DNA from: an uncultured Verrucomicrobiales bacterium
GTDB taxonomy: Bacteria; Verrucomicrobiota; Verrucomicrobiia; Verrucomicrobiales; Akkermansiaceae
NCBI GenBank assembly: GCA_937128235.1
Contig: CAKZMG010000056.1
Location: 1-52,850, forward strand
DNA length: 52,850 bases
Direction: 5' to 3'
Below, one piece after another: positions 39,587-51,000 of this stretch (positions are counted from its first letter, which is position 1; the number at the start of each line of letters is the position of its first letter). The notes under the pieces are model-generated. The model was not told the DNA's origin. It searched no databases and worked only from the letters and a program-made list of their open reading frames with translations. A program made the position numbers and the translations under genes.

Positions 39587-40837
39587 ATGAAAATTTTAGT
39601 AGTAGGTAAAGGTGGACGTGAGCACGCGCTGATCACGGCGATGCATGAGTCAGCGACGCAGACAGAAATCTATAGTTTCCCAGGGAGCGATGCCATTTCC
39701 GAGTTGGCGGAGGTGGTAAATGTAGATGGCTTAGAATCGCTTATCAGCTGGATGAAGCAGAATGAAATTGATCTCTGTGTGGCTGGTGAAGAGAGCTATC
39801 TGGTGACTGGCGAAGGGCTGGCTAATCTTTGCGAAAAAGAGGGCATTCCTTGCTGGGGACCACATTTACAGTCCGCTCAGCTAGAGGCGTCTAAGGAATT
39901 TGCGAAAGAATTTATGCAACGCCATGACATCCCTACCGGTGGAGCGACTGGCTGCGCGGATGCTGATGAGGCGCGTGCTGCGATCAATGGAATTTACCCA
40001 ACTGTGCTGAAGTTCGATGGACTCGCGGCTGGAAAAGGCGTAGCTGTCTGTGCGGATGAGGCCTCTGCTGAGGAATTTATCCAAGAAGTCATGGTGGAGC
40101 GGAAATTTGGTGAAGGCAGACTGCTCGTAGAGGAATGTCTCGTAGGTCCAGAGGTAAGTATTTTCGCCGCAGTGGTGGATGGTGAATATCACATTTTCAC
40201 CCCAGCGAGAGACTACAAACGGGCTCTCGATGAAGATGCAGGACCGAATACAGGAGGAATGGGGGCGGTGGCTTCTCGTCAATTGATTGATGCAGAGTTG
40301 CTCAGTCAGATCGAAGCAACGATCGTGAAACCCACTGTAAACGGACTAGTGAAAGATTGCTTGCCCTACCGAGGATTCATTTATTTCGGCTTAATGATCA
40401 CAGCAGAAGGACCTAAAATTATCGAGTATAACTGCCGTTTCGGCGATCCAGAGTGCCAGGCAGTGATGCCGCTTGTAGGCGGTGATTTGGCTGCCTTTTG
40501 TGCTGAAGGAGCTAGAGGTAAGCTTTCTCCTGAATTACTAAGTTTCAGCGATGGGTGGTCAGTCTGTCTAGTGCGCGCATCAGCGGGATACCCAGAGAGC
40601 TCACGTAGTGGTGATGTCATCTCAGGGATAGAAAATGTTAAAAATGCGAGAGTTTATCACGCAGGGACGAAGAAAAATGCTGAAGGAGACTGGGAAACGA
40701 ATGGCGGCAGAGTGCTGGCTGTTGTCTCAGGAGGGGAGACTCGTGCAGAGGCTGTAAGAGCTGCTTACGATGAGCTGGAAAACGTTATTTTTGATGGGAT
40801 GCAGAGCAGATCAGACATTGGTGTGTTTAACTTTTAG
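39587..40837 (+). CDS. purD: Phosphoribosylamine--glycine ligase
   Basis: MKILVVGKGGREHAL, GPNTGGMGAV, EYNCRFGDPE; start MKILVVG chosen over upstream codon. Confidence 0.96.
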   Translation: MKILVVGKGGREHALITAMHESATQTEIYSFPGSDAISELAEVVNVDGLESLISWMKQNEIDLCVAGEESYLVTGEGLANLCEKEGIPCWGPHLQSAQLEASKEFAKEFMQRHDIPTGGATGCADADEARAAINGIYPTVLKFDGLAAGKGVAVCADEASAEEFIQEVMVERKFGEGRLLVEECLVGPEVSIFAAVVDGEYHIFTPARDYKRALDEDAGPNTGGMGAVASRQLIDAELLSQIEATIVKPTVNGLVKDCLPYRGFIYFGLMITAEGPKIIEYNCRFGDPECQAVMPLVGGDLAAFCAEGARGKLSPELLSFSDGWSVCLVRASAGYPESSRSGDVISGIENVKNARVYHAGTKKNAEGDWETNGGRVLAVVSGGETRAEAVRAAYDELENVIFDGMQSRSDIGVFNF

Positions 40838-40990
40838 CTAGTTTCCGTATCAGATACTAAACTTCTTTTTTAGTAGTTATAGAAATTTTATCTTGCAGTA
40901 GCGCGTAGAATCTATATCTGAACTACTTCTGTAACTCTCTAGTGATGTTAACAGAAATATTTTTACTAAATTAGCAACAATCCACTAATC

Positions 40991-41660
40991 ATGGCAGCAA
41001 AGAAAAAAACCGCAAAAAAAGCAGTGAAGAAGTCACCTACTAAGAAGAAGGTAGCGAAGAAAACTGTGAAAAAAGTAGCTAAAAAGGCAAGCAAAAAAGC
41101 CTCAAAAAAAATAGCTAAGAAAGTAACTAAGAAGACTGCTAAAAAAGCTGTAAAGAAAGCTACTAAAAAGAAGGTTGCGAAGAAGGTTGCCAAAAAAGCA
41201 GTGAAAAAGAAGGTAGCTAAAAAGGTGAAGAAGAAAGTTGCTAAGAAGATAACCAAAAAGAAAACCGCAAAAAAAGTAGCCAAGAAGACCGTGAAAAAAG
41301 CGGTTAAAAAGGCAGCAAAAAAGAAGGTAGCAAAAAAGAAATCGGTTAAAAAGTCAGCGAAGAAAGTCACTAAAAAAGTGGCGAAGAAAAAAGTGGCGAA
41401 AAAAGCTTCTAAGAAAGTAACTAAGAAAGCCGCCAAAAAAGTATCTAAAAAGATAGCGAAGAAGAAAGCTACAAAAAAGAAAGTAGCTAAAAAAGCGGTG
41501 AAAAAGGCAACTAAAAAAGCTGTAAAAAAAGCAGTTAAGAAGCCAGCAAAGAAAGTAGCTAAAAAAGCCGCGCCCAAGAAAGCCGCGAAGAAAGCAGCTT
41601 CTAAGAAAGCCGTTAAGAAGCCTACAAAAAAAACAGCAAAGAAGGCAGCGGCTACTGTAG
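40991..41660 (+). repeat. Low-complexity AAG/AAA/GCA-rich coding repeat (K/A-rich tail)
   Basis: Imperfect tandem AAGAAAGTAGCT-like units. Confidence 0.85.
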
Positions 41661-42172
41661 CCAGAAAGCCAGTTAGAACGATTGAGCTCAAGGCGACTGG
41701 TCCTGCGAAGAAAATTTCTAAGAACAAAAAAAAGCCGATCAAGCCTAGAAAACTGACAGCATTCGATAAGAAACAATACAAACGTCTCCTTGATCTCAAG
41801 GATCAACTCATTGACTCTACAGTGGGGCATACCAAGGACACGCTGATGGCTGCTACTGAAGATTTGTCTGGGTCTGGTCAGCATACGGGAGACGCAGGAA
41901 GTGATGCATACGATAGAGATCTAGCGCTGAATCTCCTCTCGAAAGAGCAAGATGCACTCTATGAAATTCAAGATGCAATCAAGCGACTAGAGAGAGGAGT
42001 TTATGGATACTGTGAAATTTCTGGTGAAAAAATCATCAAAGAACGACTCGAAGCTATCCCATTTTGCCGCCTCACGGTGCAGGTGCAGGAGCGCTGGGAA
42101 GAGAAGCACGGTAAGCTCAGATTCCGCCGTAGTGATGAGCCAGGATACACTGGAGCTACTTTAGACTACTAG
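40991..42172 (+). CDS. Histone H1-like Lys/Ala-rich N-terminus fused to DksA/TraR-type domain
   Basis: About 220 aa of KKxAKKxxKK repeats, then DSTVGHTKDTLMAATEDLSGSGQHTGDAGSDAYDRDLALNLLSKEQ...YGYCEISGEKIIKERLEAIPFCRLTVQVQERWE. Confidence 0.85.
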   Translation: MAAKKKTAKKAVKKSPTKKKVAKKTVKKVAKKASKKASKKIAKKVTKKTAKKAVKKATKKKVAKKVAKKAVKKKVAKKVKKKVAKKITKKKTAKKVAKKTVKKAVKKAAKKKVAKKKSVKKSAKKVTKKVAKKKVAKKASKKVTKKAAKKVSKKIAKKKATKKKVAKKAVKKATKKAVKKAVKKPAKKVAKKAAPKKAAKKAASKKAVKKPTKKTAKKAAATVARKPVRTIELKATGPAKKISKNKKKPIKPRKLTAFDKKQYKRLLDLKDQLIDSTVGHTKDTLMAATEDLSGSGQHTGDAGSDAYDRDLALNLLSKEQDALYEIQDAIKRLERGVYGYCEISGEKIIKERLEAIPFCRLTVQVQERWEEKHGKLRFRRSDEPGYTGATLDY

Positions 42173-42330
42173 AAATCGTCATTAGACCTAGCCATTCACT
42201 ATTTAATCAACAAATCCGAAGTAAAAAAATTAACGTAAAATGTCGGTTTCGCTTGACCTAAGCTCAAATCTAGGTAGTTTGCGCACCCCATTACAAACCA
42301 ATTTTAAATTGATTTCAACCAATTCAAACC

Positions 42331-42504
42331 ATGCCACGCGACATCATCATCATAGAATGCACCGAAGCTAGAGGCGAAGGAAAGTCTCCTTCCCGCTACA
42401 CCACTACACGTAACAAGAAAAGTCTCAACACACCGGGACGTCTTGAGAAGAAGAAATACAATCCAGCTCTCAGACGCCGCACAGTGCACCGTGAGCTTCG
42501 ATAA
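42331..42504 (+). CDS. rpmG: 50S ribosomal protein L33 (57 aa; absent from ORF track)
   Basis: Translation [57 protein letters not shown]. Confidence 0.93.
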   Translation: MPRDIIIIECTEARGEGKSPSRYTTTRNKKSLNTPGRLEKKKYNPALRRRTVHRELR

Positions 42505-42532
42505 TCATTTTCCAAATTAACTTATAAACTTT

Positions 42533-42775
42533 ATGTCAGAACCAAAGACCATCGAACGCCGCATTGCCTTCCGTAAGGCAAACCGCTGCATGACCAAGAA
42601 AAGATTAGATCTCCCTGCAGAACTTATCGAATACAAGAATACTGATATTCTTAGCAAATTCACTACTGAAACTGGTAAGATCCTTCCACGTCGCGTGACT
42701 GGAGTATCTGCTAAGCTTCACCGTAAGATCACTCGTGAAATCAAGCGAGCTCGTTCTTGCAATCTCCTTCCATAA
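42533..42775 (+). CDS. rpsR: 30S ribosomal protein S18
   Basis: [40 protein letters not shown]. Confidence 0.95.
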   Translation: MSEPKTIERRIAFRKANRCMTKKRLDLPAELIEYKNTDILSKFTTETGKILPRRVTGVSAKLHRKITREIKRARSCNLLP

Positions 42776-42847
42776 CCTTACCCACGAGGTAAGGATGGTG
42801 AGTAGATCTCGCTAAACATTTCAGCATGGTTTTCTATAAATCTAAAC

Positions 42848-42880
42848 GAGCTTGTCTATCATTTTAGGCAGGCTTCTTTT
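42848..42880 (+). terminator. Terminator-like hairpin downstream of rpmG-rpsR
   Basis: GAGCTTGTCT-atcatttt-AGGCAGGCTT (10 bp with G-U pairs) followed by CTTTTG. Confidence 0.55.
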
Positions 42881-42921
42881 GTTTAATAAGTCCTCATAAA
42901 TATCCCTCAGTTATTTTCCCA

Positions 42922-43737
42922 ATGCCAGCACCGATACAGAAAAATCAGAAGCTACAAGAGCTAACAGATACTCAAAATGAGCGAGACGACCGTAACATCG
43001 CCATCGATCGCGTAGGAGTGAAAGCGCTCAGATTTCCAGTGGAAGTGAGAGAGAAAGAAGGCGGCTCACAGCGCACCGTAGCCACCACATCTCTAGCTGT
43101 CCATCTTCCCGAGCATTTCAAAGGCACGCACATGAGCCGCTTCGTGGAGGTGTTAAATTCTCACGGAAACTGTCTCGATGTCCGCGAAATGAAAAAAGTC
43201 CCAGAAGAATTGCTAGAGAGATTAGACGCCTCTCGCGCACATGTGGAATTTCAATTCCCGTTCTTCCGCACCAAGCCTGCACCCGTCACAGGAAAAGGCG
43301 GCGTGCTAGACTACGAAGTAAAGTTCGAGGTCGATGCCACCAGCGATGGCACCACAGATTTCATCTGCACAGTCATGGTTCCAGTAGCCACACTCTGCCC
43401 ATGCTCCAAAGCAATCAGCGACTACGGAGCGCATAACCAACGCGGACTCGTCACCTTCGCAGTCCGCGCCAAACGCCCGATCTGGGTAGAAGATCTCATC
43501 GACCTCGTGGAGTCATCCGCCAGCTGCGAGCTATACAGCCTGCTCAAGCGCCCCGATGAAAAATACGTCACCGAGCGCGCTTATGATAACCCAGTTTTCG
43601 TAGAAGACTTAGTCCGCAACGTAGCCTCAAAAGCCAACGCCCAAGACAACATCATCTGGTATCGCGTAGAAGCAGAGAACTACGAATCCATCCACAATCA
43701 CAACGCCTACGCGATGATTGAGCATACAGCTGAGTAA
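42922..43737 (+). CDS. folE2: GTP cyclohydrolase FolE2 (type IB)
   Basis: IDRVGVKALRFPVEV, TLCPCSKAISDYGAHNQRG. Confidence 0.92.
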   Translation: MPAPIQKNQKLQELTDTQNERDDRNIAIDRVGVKALRFPVEVREKEGGSQRTVATTSLAVHLPEHFKGTHMSRFVEVLNSHGNCLDVREMKKVPEELLERLDASRAHVEFQFPFFRTKPAPVTGKGGVLDYEVKFEVDATSDGTTDFICTVMVPVATLCPCSKAISDYGAHNQRGLVTFAVRAKRPIWVEDLIDLVESSASCELYSLLKRPDEKYVTERAYDNPVFVEDLVRNVASKANAQDNIIWYRVEAENYESIHNHNAYAMIEHTAE

Positions 43738-43786
43738 TCAGAGATTTACCCTTGCCCCATCACAGGCAAAAGTGCAAATTCCTCAC

Positions 43787-44608
43787 ATGCAAATAAAAAA
43801 CGCCAGTGAGACATACTTAGTAAAACCCGGTAGTAAGGTCAAACTCGACAAGATAGAGACCGATGACAAATCTCTCTTTGATGCTGGTAAAGAGCACCAC
43901 TATGATAAGCTCAGTGAGCTAAACGAAGAGCTCAAAGAAATGCAGAACCTGCTCTATGGAGAAGGTAAGAAAAAACTACTCGTCATCATCCAGGCTATGG
44001 ATACTGGCGGCAAGGACGGTTGTGTGAAATCAGTCTTCAGCCGCGTAGATCCGCAGGGCATCAATGTCACCTCATTTAAGAGACCATCAGCTGAAGAGCT
44101 ATCGCACGACTATCTCTGGCGCGTCCACCAGCACGCCCCAGCCAGCGGAATGATCTCGGTTTTTAATCGCAGCCAATACGAAGACATTATCGCGGTGAAG
44201 GTGAAGAAAATTTTCCCCGAGTCAGTCTGGAGTAAGCGATACCGTCACATCGTAGAGTTCGAGCGCATGCTCGCTGAAGAAGGCACCAAGATCGTCAAAA
44301 TCTTCCTCCACATCTCAAAAGACGAACAGAAAGAACGCCTCCAAGCCAGACTGGATGAGCCGTCCAAGAACTGGAAATTTAACCCCGGCGACCTCGATGA
44401 CCGCGCAAGATGGGATGAGTTCATGGCGGAGTATGAAAACATCCTAGAGAAAACCAGCACAGATCACGCACCATGGTACATCATCCCAGCAGACAGGAAG
44501 TGGTATAGAAATTTAATCGTCAGCCAGATCATTATCGATGCCCTCAAATCACTCGACATGAAATACCCAGAGATCGATTGGGATCCAGCCACAATGCAAA
44601 TTGAGTAA
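43787..44608 (+). CDS. ppk2: Polyphosphate kinase 2 family protein
   Basis: QAMDTGGKDGCVKSVFSRVDPQGINVTSFKRPS, FNRSQYEDI; start MQIKNASETYL. Confidence 0.92.
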   Translation: MQIKNASETYLVKPGSKVKLDKIETDDKSLFDAGKEHHYDKLSELNEELKEMQNLLYGEGKKKLLVIIQAMDTGGKDGCVKSVFSRVDPQGINVTSFKRPSAEELSHDYLWRVHQHAPASGMISVFNRSQYEDIIAVKVKKIFPESVWSKRYRHIVEFERMLAEEGTKIVKIFLHISKDEQKERLQARLDEPSKNWKFNPGDLDDRARWDEFMAEYENILEKTSTDHAPWYIIPADRKWYRNLIVSQIIIDALKSLDMKYPEIDWDPATMQIE

Positions 44609-44609
44609 C

Positions 44610-44930
44610 ATGAAATTCATCTACAAATATTTACTACTCGTCGTAGCGGTAGCGACGAGTGGATTCTTCATTCAGAAAATCTGTTACAGATTTCCTACCG
44701 TGGAGGAAATGAAAGACTATCACGAAGGGCACTATGCCACCTCCATTGTTTCCATGGCGATAGATCCCACGTATGAAAAAGAGAAAAATCTCAGACTTTT
44801 CCGTGCCCAGCACACTGATGGAAAAGGCTTCACCGAGCGCTACAAAGTAGAAACCGGCAAAGCATGGGTCCTCCCGTGGGAGACCTACTGGGAAAGTCGA
44901 GCACGGATGAAGGATGATGAAAAAAAATGA
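44610..44930 (+). CDS. Small exported/anchored hypothetical protein
   Basis: MKFIYKYLLLVVAVATSGFFIQ hydrophobic N-terminus; stop of ppk2 lies immediately upstream/overlapping. Confidence 0.6.
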   Translation: MKFIYKYLLLVVAVATSGFFIQKICYRFPTVEEMKDYHEGHYATSIVSMAIDPTYEKEKNLRLFRAQHTDGKGFTERYKVETGKAWVLPWETYWESRARMKDDEKK

Positions 44931-45056
44931 TCTTCATTAGCGATAACATCGCTCATTGTGTAAAATAGATGTCACAAATCCCATGGTTCGTGACAAGTAG
45001 TGTTGTAGTGCCGTGATATCCTTGTTACGTTCTATACAATAACCATTTATTTCACA

Positions 45057-48000
45057 ATGAAACACACTCATCTAAAATTTTTCCTGCTCTCTGTTGTTTA
45101 CTGTTTGTTGACCTTTTTAGCTAGTGCGGACATCGCAGAAGACCGTGCATCCATGAACAAACTCTTCAAGGATGGCAACTGGAAAGAATGCCTCGCGCAA
45201 GCTCAGAAAAATTTCTCTGCCGCCTCAGATGAGAAATCATATGATGATCTAAATGCCGCCGTTCAATGCATGAACAAGCTCCGAAAATATGAAGAGTTTG
45301 AGAAACTGATGCAATTAGCAGTAGATAAACACGGAACTAATCCTAAAGTCCTAGTTCAGGCAGCAACATCACTGAGCAGAGTCCCTAGCTCTGGGGCATG
45401 GCTGGATAATGAATATGTCCGCGGTGCGAGTCCTTATAGCCGCAGAGGAACCAGAGGCGAGCACGCCAACAGCATGGAGCTCGATAGAGTGCGTGCGCTT
45501 CAGTTACTAGAAAAAGCATACAATCTGGAAAATGATGACCAGAACGCAAAAGCAATGATCCTCTCAGAATGGGCTTCAACGATAAAGCGTAACAGAACTC
45601 ACAACCAAAGCTGGAAACTACAATCTCTAACAGATACCAAAACCTTACCTGAAATACACCGAGGCTATAACCACCACTCAAGCACCCGTGGAGCACCGAT
45701 GACCGAAAAGGGAGATCCACTTTTCTACGAAGTGCCAGCCAGCTACGCGGAGGCGGTAAATGATGGTGAGCGCTGGAGATGGCTACTTCATGAGCACGTG
45801 AAAATTTCACCCCAGAGCAAAACCAATGTAAACCGCCAACTCGCCGCATTCCTGCATCAGCAGTTCGGGGTGCGTAGCTTGCAGAGCTTTAGCTGGTATC
45901 ACCGCATGGCGCAAAATGATGACAAAGATAACCAAGCTGGCATCATGCAAGTCCACACTCTCAAGGACACAGAAACCATCGCCAGACTTGCCAATGGCAT
46001 CAAGAGATTCAATCTCCCAGAGAGCCAAAATTTCATCAAACTCTACCAGAATAACTGGGATAATGGTGACGTCTATTCAGCTGACCAGCTGGTAGAAATC
46101 TATCTCGATAGACGCATGTATGATCGCGCTGCCGAGCTGCTCCGAGTGATCATCCTGACCAAAGGAGACGATAATAATAAGCGAAGACAAAAGAAGCTAG
46201 ACCAGATCACTGAAGACTGGGGAAGATTTGAAAACCAAGCTGGAGCCTTCACTCTAACAGATGAAAAACGTATCTCCCTCACCTACAGAAATGCCAAGCA
46301 AGTCACACTCACACTCCACGAAATAAACATCCAAGCCATCAACGATAACATCTGGGAATACCTCAAAAGCAACCCAAGAACCGTTGACTGGAACAAAGTC
46401 AACTGGGGAAATCTCCTCCACAGCAGCATCAACGGAAAGCATGATCAATACATAGGCGAGCAAGTCGCTGGACAAACCTACGCTCTCAAACCACGCGCCA
46501 AACACTGGGACACCAGGGCAGAACTCACCTTACCCAAGCTCAATAAAGCCAAAGCAGGAGCCTATCTCCTCAGAGGCGAGATGCCAGATGGAAAGAAATT
46601 TTACTCCATGGTCTGGGTAGATGACATGATGCTCGTGTCGCGCCACGTCACTGGCGGCACACTCTACATCGCCGCAGATGCAGAGACAGGAAAGCCAATC
46701 CCAGGTGTGGAACTCATCGTCCGCGGATATAAGGCGGAGCAGCTGAAGAAGAAAACTCTCCTCAGAAAATACAACACCATCACGAAAAGCTACAAGGCAG
46801 TGACCGATGAAAATGGTCAAGTCGTCCTCAAGAATAGAGATAAAGGCGACCGTAATTTCCAATGGACTGTGGAAGCCAGAAAAGGTGACAAGCGCGCGTG
46901 GACAGGGATGAATAGAATCTGGTCATGGCACAGCGATAACAATAGCTTCTACCAACAGCGCAAAGCATTCTGCATCACCAGCCAGCCAGTTTACAAACCA
47001 GAAAGCAAGGTCCAAGGTAAGTTTTGGGTGCGCGATGTGAAGTATGATCTCGGTGATAAATCAAACTACGCAGGAAGAAAATTTTGCATCCAAATAACAG
47101 ACCCTCGCGGTCAGAAATTCGGCAAACCGCAACTGGTCAATGCAGATGAGTTCGGTGGCGTGCCATTTAGTATAGAACTACCAGATGATGCCATGCTGGG
47201 CAGATATACTATCCGACTCCAATTTGATCATGAGAAAGGCAGCTACGCAGGAGCTGGAAATTTCCGCGTAGAGAAATACAAGAAGCCAGAATACGAAGTG
47301 AAAGTAGATGCTCCCTCGAAGCCAGTGCAGCTAGGAGAAGCCTTCGAAGCCACCGTAAAGGCAAACTACTATCACGGAGCACCCGTCACCAATGCCAAGG
47401 TGAAAGTCAAAGTCCTCCGCCACGTGCACAACTCCAGATGGTTCCCCGTGAGCCGCTGGGATTGGCTCTACGGCAGTGGTTACGGCTGGATGGACATTGA
47501 GCGTAGCTGGTATCCGGGCTGGTATAATTGGGGATGCAGATGCCCGCTCCCATTCTGGTATCGCGGAAATTATGAGCAGCCAGAACTCGTCGTAGAAGAA
47601 GAAATGCAGATCGGTGAAGACGGCACAGTGAAAGTCAAAGTTGACTCTGCTCTAGCCAAACTCGTCCACGGAGACGATGACCACCGCTACGAAATCAAAG
47701 TCGAAGTCATCGATGCCTCACGCCGCACCATCTTCGGAAGCGGCTCCGTCCTCGCTACCAGAAAGCCATTCCAAGTCACCACCTGGCTCAACCGAGGCTA
47801 CGCACTGGCAGGAGAAAGAATCCAAGCATCCATCGCCGCCAACACCCTAGACAACCGCAAAGTCAAAGGCTGGGTAGCCACCACGCTGTATAAAATTTCA
47901 TCAGACGAAAATGGAGAGCTCAAGGAAACAATCGTTCGCCAATGGGAGCGCGCGCAGTTCACAGGCGAGCAAGCAAAGATAGATTTCAAAGTAGATCAAG

Positions 48001-51000
48001 CAGGTCAGTACCGCCTAGTCAGCATCGTCACCGATGAGAAAGGCAGAGAAGTTGAAGGCGCGATCATTTTTACAGCCAGAGGACCAGCAGGCGAAGAGGG
48101 CGATGTCAGATACAATGACCTAGAACTCATCACAGACAAACGCACCTATGCCCCAGGCGATACCGTAAAACTCCTCATCAACACCAAGCGCAAGAACAGC
48201 ACCGTCATGGTCATGATCAGAGGAATGAAAGACAGACAACTCATCACTCTCACAGGAAATAGCCAAGTCGTAGAAATTCCCGTAACACTCGCAGACATGC
48301 CAAACTTCTTCATCGAAGCCATGACCATCAGCGATGCACGCGTCCATACTCAGGTCAGAGAAGTCATCGTCCCACCACAGAAACGCACGCTCAACGTAGC
48401 CATCGTTCCCAGCTCAGAGAAATACAAGCCGCAAGAAAAAGGCAGTGTGAAAATAAAAGTCACCGATGAAAATGGCGAGCCAGTCACTGGCGATTGCGTC
48501 CTAGCCATCTATGATAAATCACTCGAATACATTTCCGGCGGCAGCAATGTAGCCGAGATCAAATCCTTCTTCTGGAAATGGAGAAGGCACTACCAGCACG
48601 GCTACTGGCAGCGATCCATGGTCATCGCAGGCGGAAGCATCGTGAAAAATGGAAAGCAAAGGATGAGTAATTTAGGAGCATTCGGGCACCAGCTCGGTCT
48701 GGATATGCTGGATGCTGATGCCTACGCTGGAGCTGGCGGTATGCCAAAAAGCAGCATGGCTAAAAAAAGTATAGCAGGTAGGATGAGTGCCGATAATTCC
48801 CTGATGCCTAGTCCTATGGCAGAGGCATCTTTAGCCAGTGAGTCAGTAGATGCATTTGGTGATGTGGAAGAAGCAGGAGGTGAAGAGAAAAATGCCACCG
48901 GAAACCAACCAGAAATCCTCATCCGCAAAGATTTCGCAGACCTCATCAAGTGGTCAGGCTCAGTAAAATTAGATCAAAACGGCATGGCAGAAGTCCCTGT
49001 AGAATACCCAGATAATCTAACAACTTGGAAAATCCAAACATGGGCAATGGCACACGGAACCCGAGTGGGGCACGGCTCAGCGGAAGTCATCACCAGCAAG
49101 GATCTCATCATCAGACTCCAGGCTCCGCGCTTCTTCGTAGAGAAAGATGAAGTCGTCCTCAGCGCAGTGGTGCATAACTATCACGACAACGCAGCTGACG
49201 CTAAAGTATCGCTCGAACTCGAAGGCGGCACCCTAAAACTCATCGAAGGAGAACTCACCCAAGCTGCGAAATTAGCCGCAAAAAATGGCGAGCAACGCAT
49301 CAACTGGAGAGTCAAAGTCACCAGAGAAGGCGAAGCCATCATCCGCATGAAAGTCATCACAGCGGACGACACAGACGCCATGGAAATGACCTTCCCAGTT
49401 TACGTCCACGGCATGCTAAAACAAATGGCATGGAGCCGCGAAGTAGAGCCAGGAAAGGACTCAGCGCAGATCATCATAGAAGTTCCAGAAGAAAGAAGAC
49501 CAGAAGACTCAAGGCTAGAGGTAAGGTTTTCACCGACCATTGCAGGTGCCATCGTAGATGCGCTTCCATACCTCGCAGACTATCCGTATGGCTGCACCGA
49601 GCAGACTCTAAACCGATTCGTCCCGACCGTCATCACCCAGAAAATTCTTAAAGACATGGGCATCGATCTCGAAGAAGTCAGAAACAAACGTACCAATCTG
49701 AACCCACAAGAACTAGGCGATGACCGCGAGCGAGCCAAGCAATGGAAGCGCCACAGACGCTGGCAGACCAACCCAGTATTCAGCGAAAAAGAAGTGGATA
49801 AAATGGTGCGCACAGGCGTGCAGAGACTCATAGAAATGCAAGTCTCAGACGGTGGCTGGGGCTGGTTCTCAGGTCATGGCGAGAGATCCTATCCGCACAC
49901 CACAGCAGTCGTGGTTCACGGACTCAGACTCGCTCAGCAAAACGGAGCGAAGGTTCCAGAAGACAGAATAAAACTCGGAGTAGAATGGCTCAAACGCCAC
50001 GAAGCACGCGAGACAGGAAAAATCCGCATGTGGAAGAAACGTGAGAGAAATACCAAGCCTGGACCAAGTACCTCAGATGTTTTTGTTAGACTCGTCCTCG
50101 CAGAAAATGGAGTCTCTAACAAAGAAATGTTAGACTACCAATTCCGCGATAAAAAAGACTTCGGAGTCTATGCCAAATCCATGCTCGGAATGAGTCTCCA
50201 TTTAGCAAAGGACGCCAAACGCCGCGATGAAGTCATCCGCAACATCGAGCAATTCCTCAACTATGATGAAGAAAACCAGACCGCCTTCCTAGAAATGGGC
50301 AACAACGGATACTGGTGGCGTTGGTATGGCAGCGAGATAGAAGCGCACGCGTGGTATCTAAAATTACTCGTCGTCACCAAACCAGAAAGCAAGCAGGCGA
50401 GGGGAATAGTAAAGTTCCTCATAAACAACCGCAAGCACGCCACCTACTGGAACTCCACCCGCGACACCGCCTACTGCATAGAAGCCATCGCAGCCTACAT
50501 GACCGCCAGTGGCGAGTCAGATCCGAGCGCTGAGGTCGAAGTTCTGTTAGATGGAAAAAGCTACAAGAAAGTGAAAATCACCAAAGAAAATCTCTTCAGC
50601 TTCGACAACAAAATGACCCTAGCTGGCGACATCCTCACCACCGGAAAACACACCGTAGAAATCCGCAGAGTAGGGGAAGGACCACTCTACACCAATGCCT
50701 ACCTCACCGTCTTCACCAAGGAAGACAATATCAAAAAGGCGGGGCTAGAAGTGAAAGTGGAGCGCAGATTCTATAAACTTACCCCTAAAAAAGCGACAAA
50801 CAAAGTCGCAGGAAATAACGGACAAGTAGTGGAGCAAAAAGCAGACAAATATGACCGCACCCCACTCAAGCTAGGTGACAAAGTCCTCAGTGGAGACATC
50901 ATCGAAGTAGAGCTCATCATGGAGAGCAAGAACGACTACGAGTATCTCCTATTCTCAGACTTCAAAGCAGCAGGCACCGAAGCCGAAGCAGTGCGCAGCG

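Noticed and set aside
39881-40282. 133-aa antisense ORF in purD
   Set aside because: purD is unambiguous; antisense ORF lacks any family pattern.
40966-41799. 277-aa minus-strand Phe/Ala-rich ORF
   Set aside because: Mirror of the Lys/Ala-rich coding repeat on the + strand (AAG/AAA read as CTT/TTT); no signal of an independent gene.
45385-45849. 154-aa antisense ORF in the macroglobulin gene
   Set aside because: Antisense to a strongly supported CDS; no recognisable domain.
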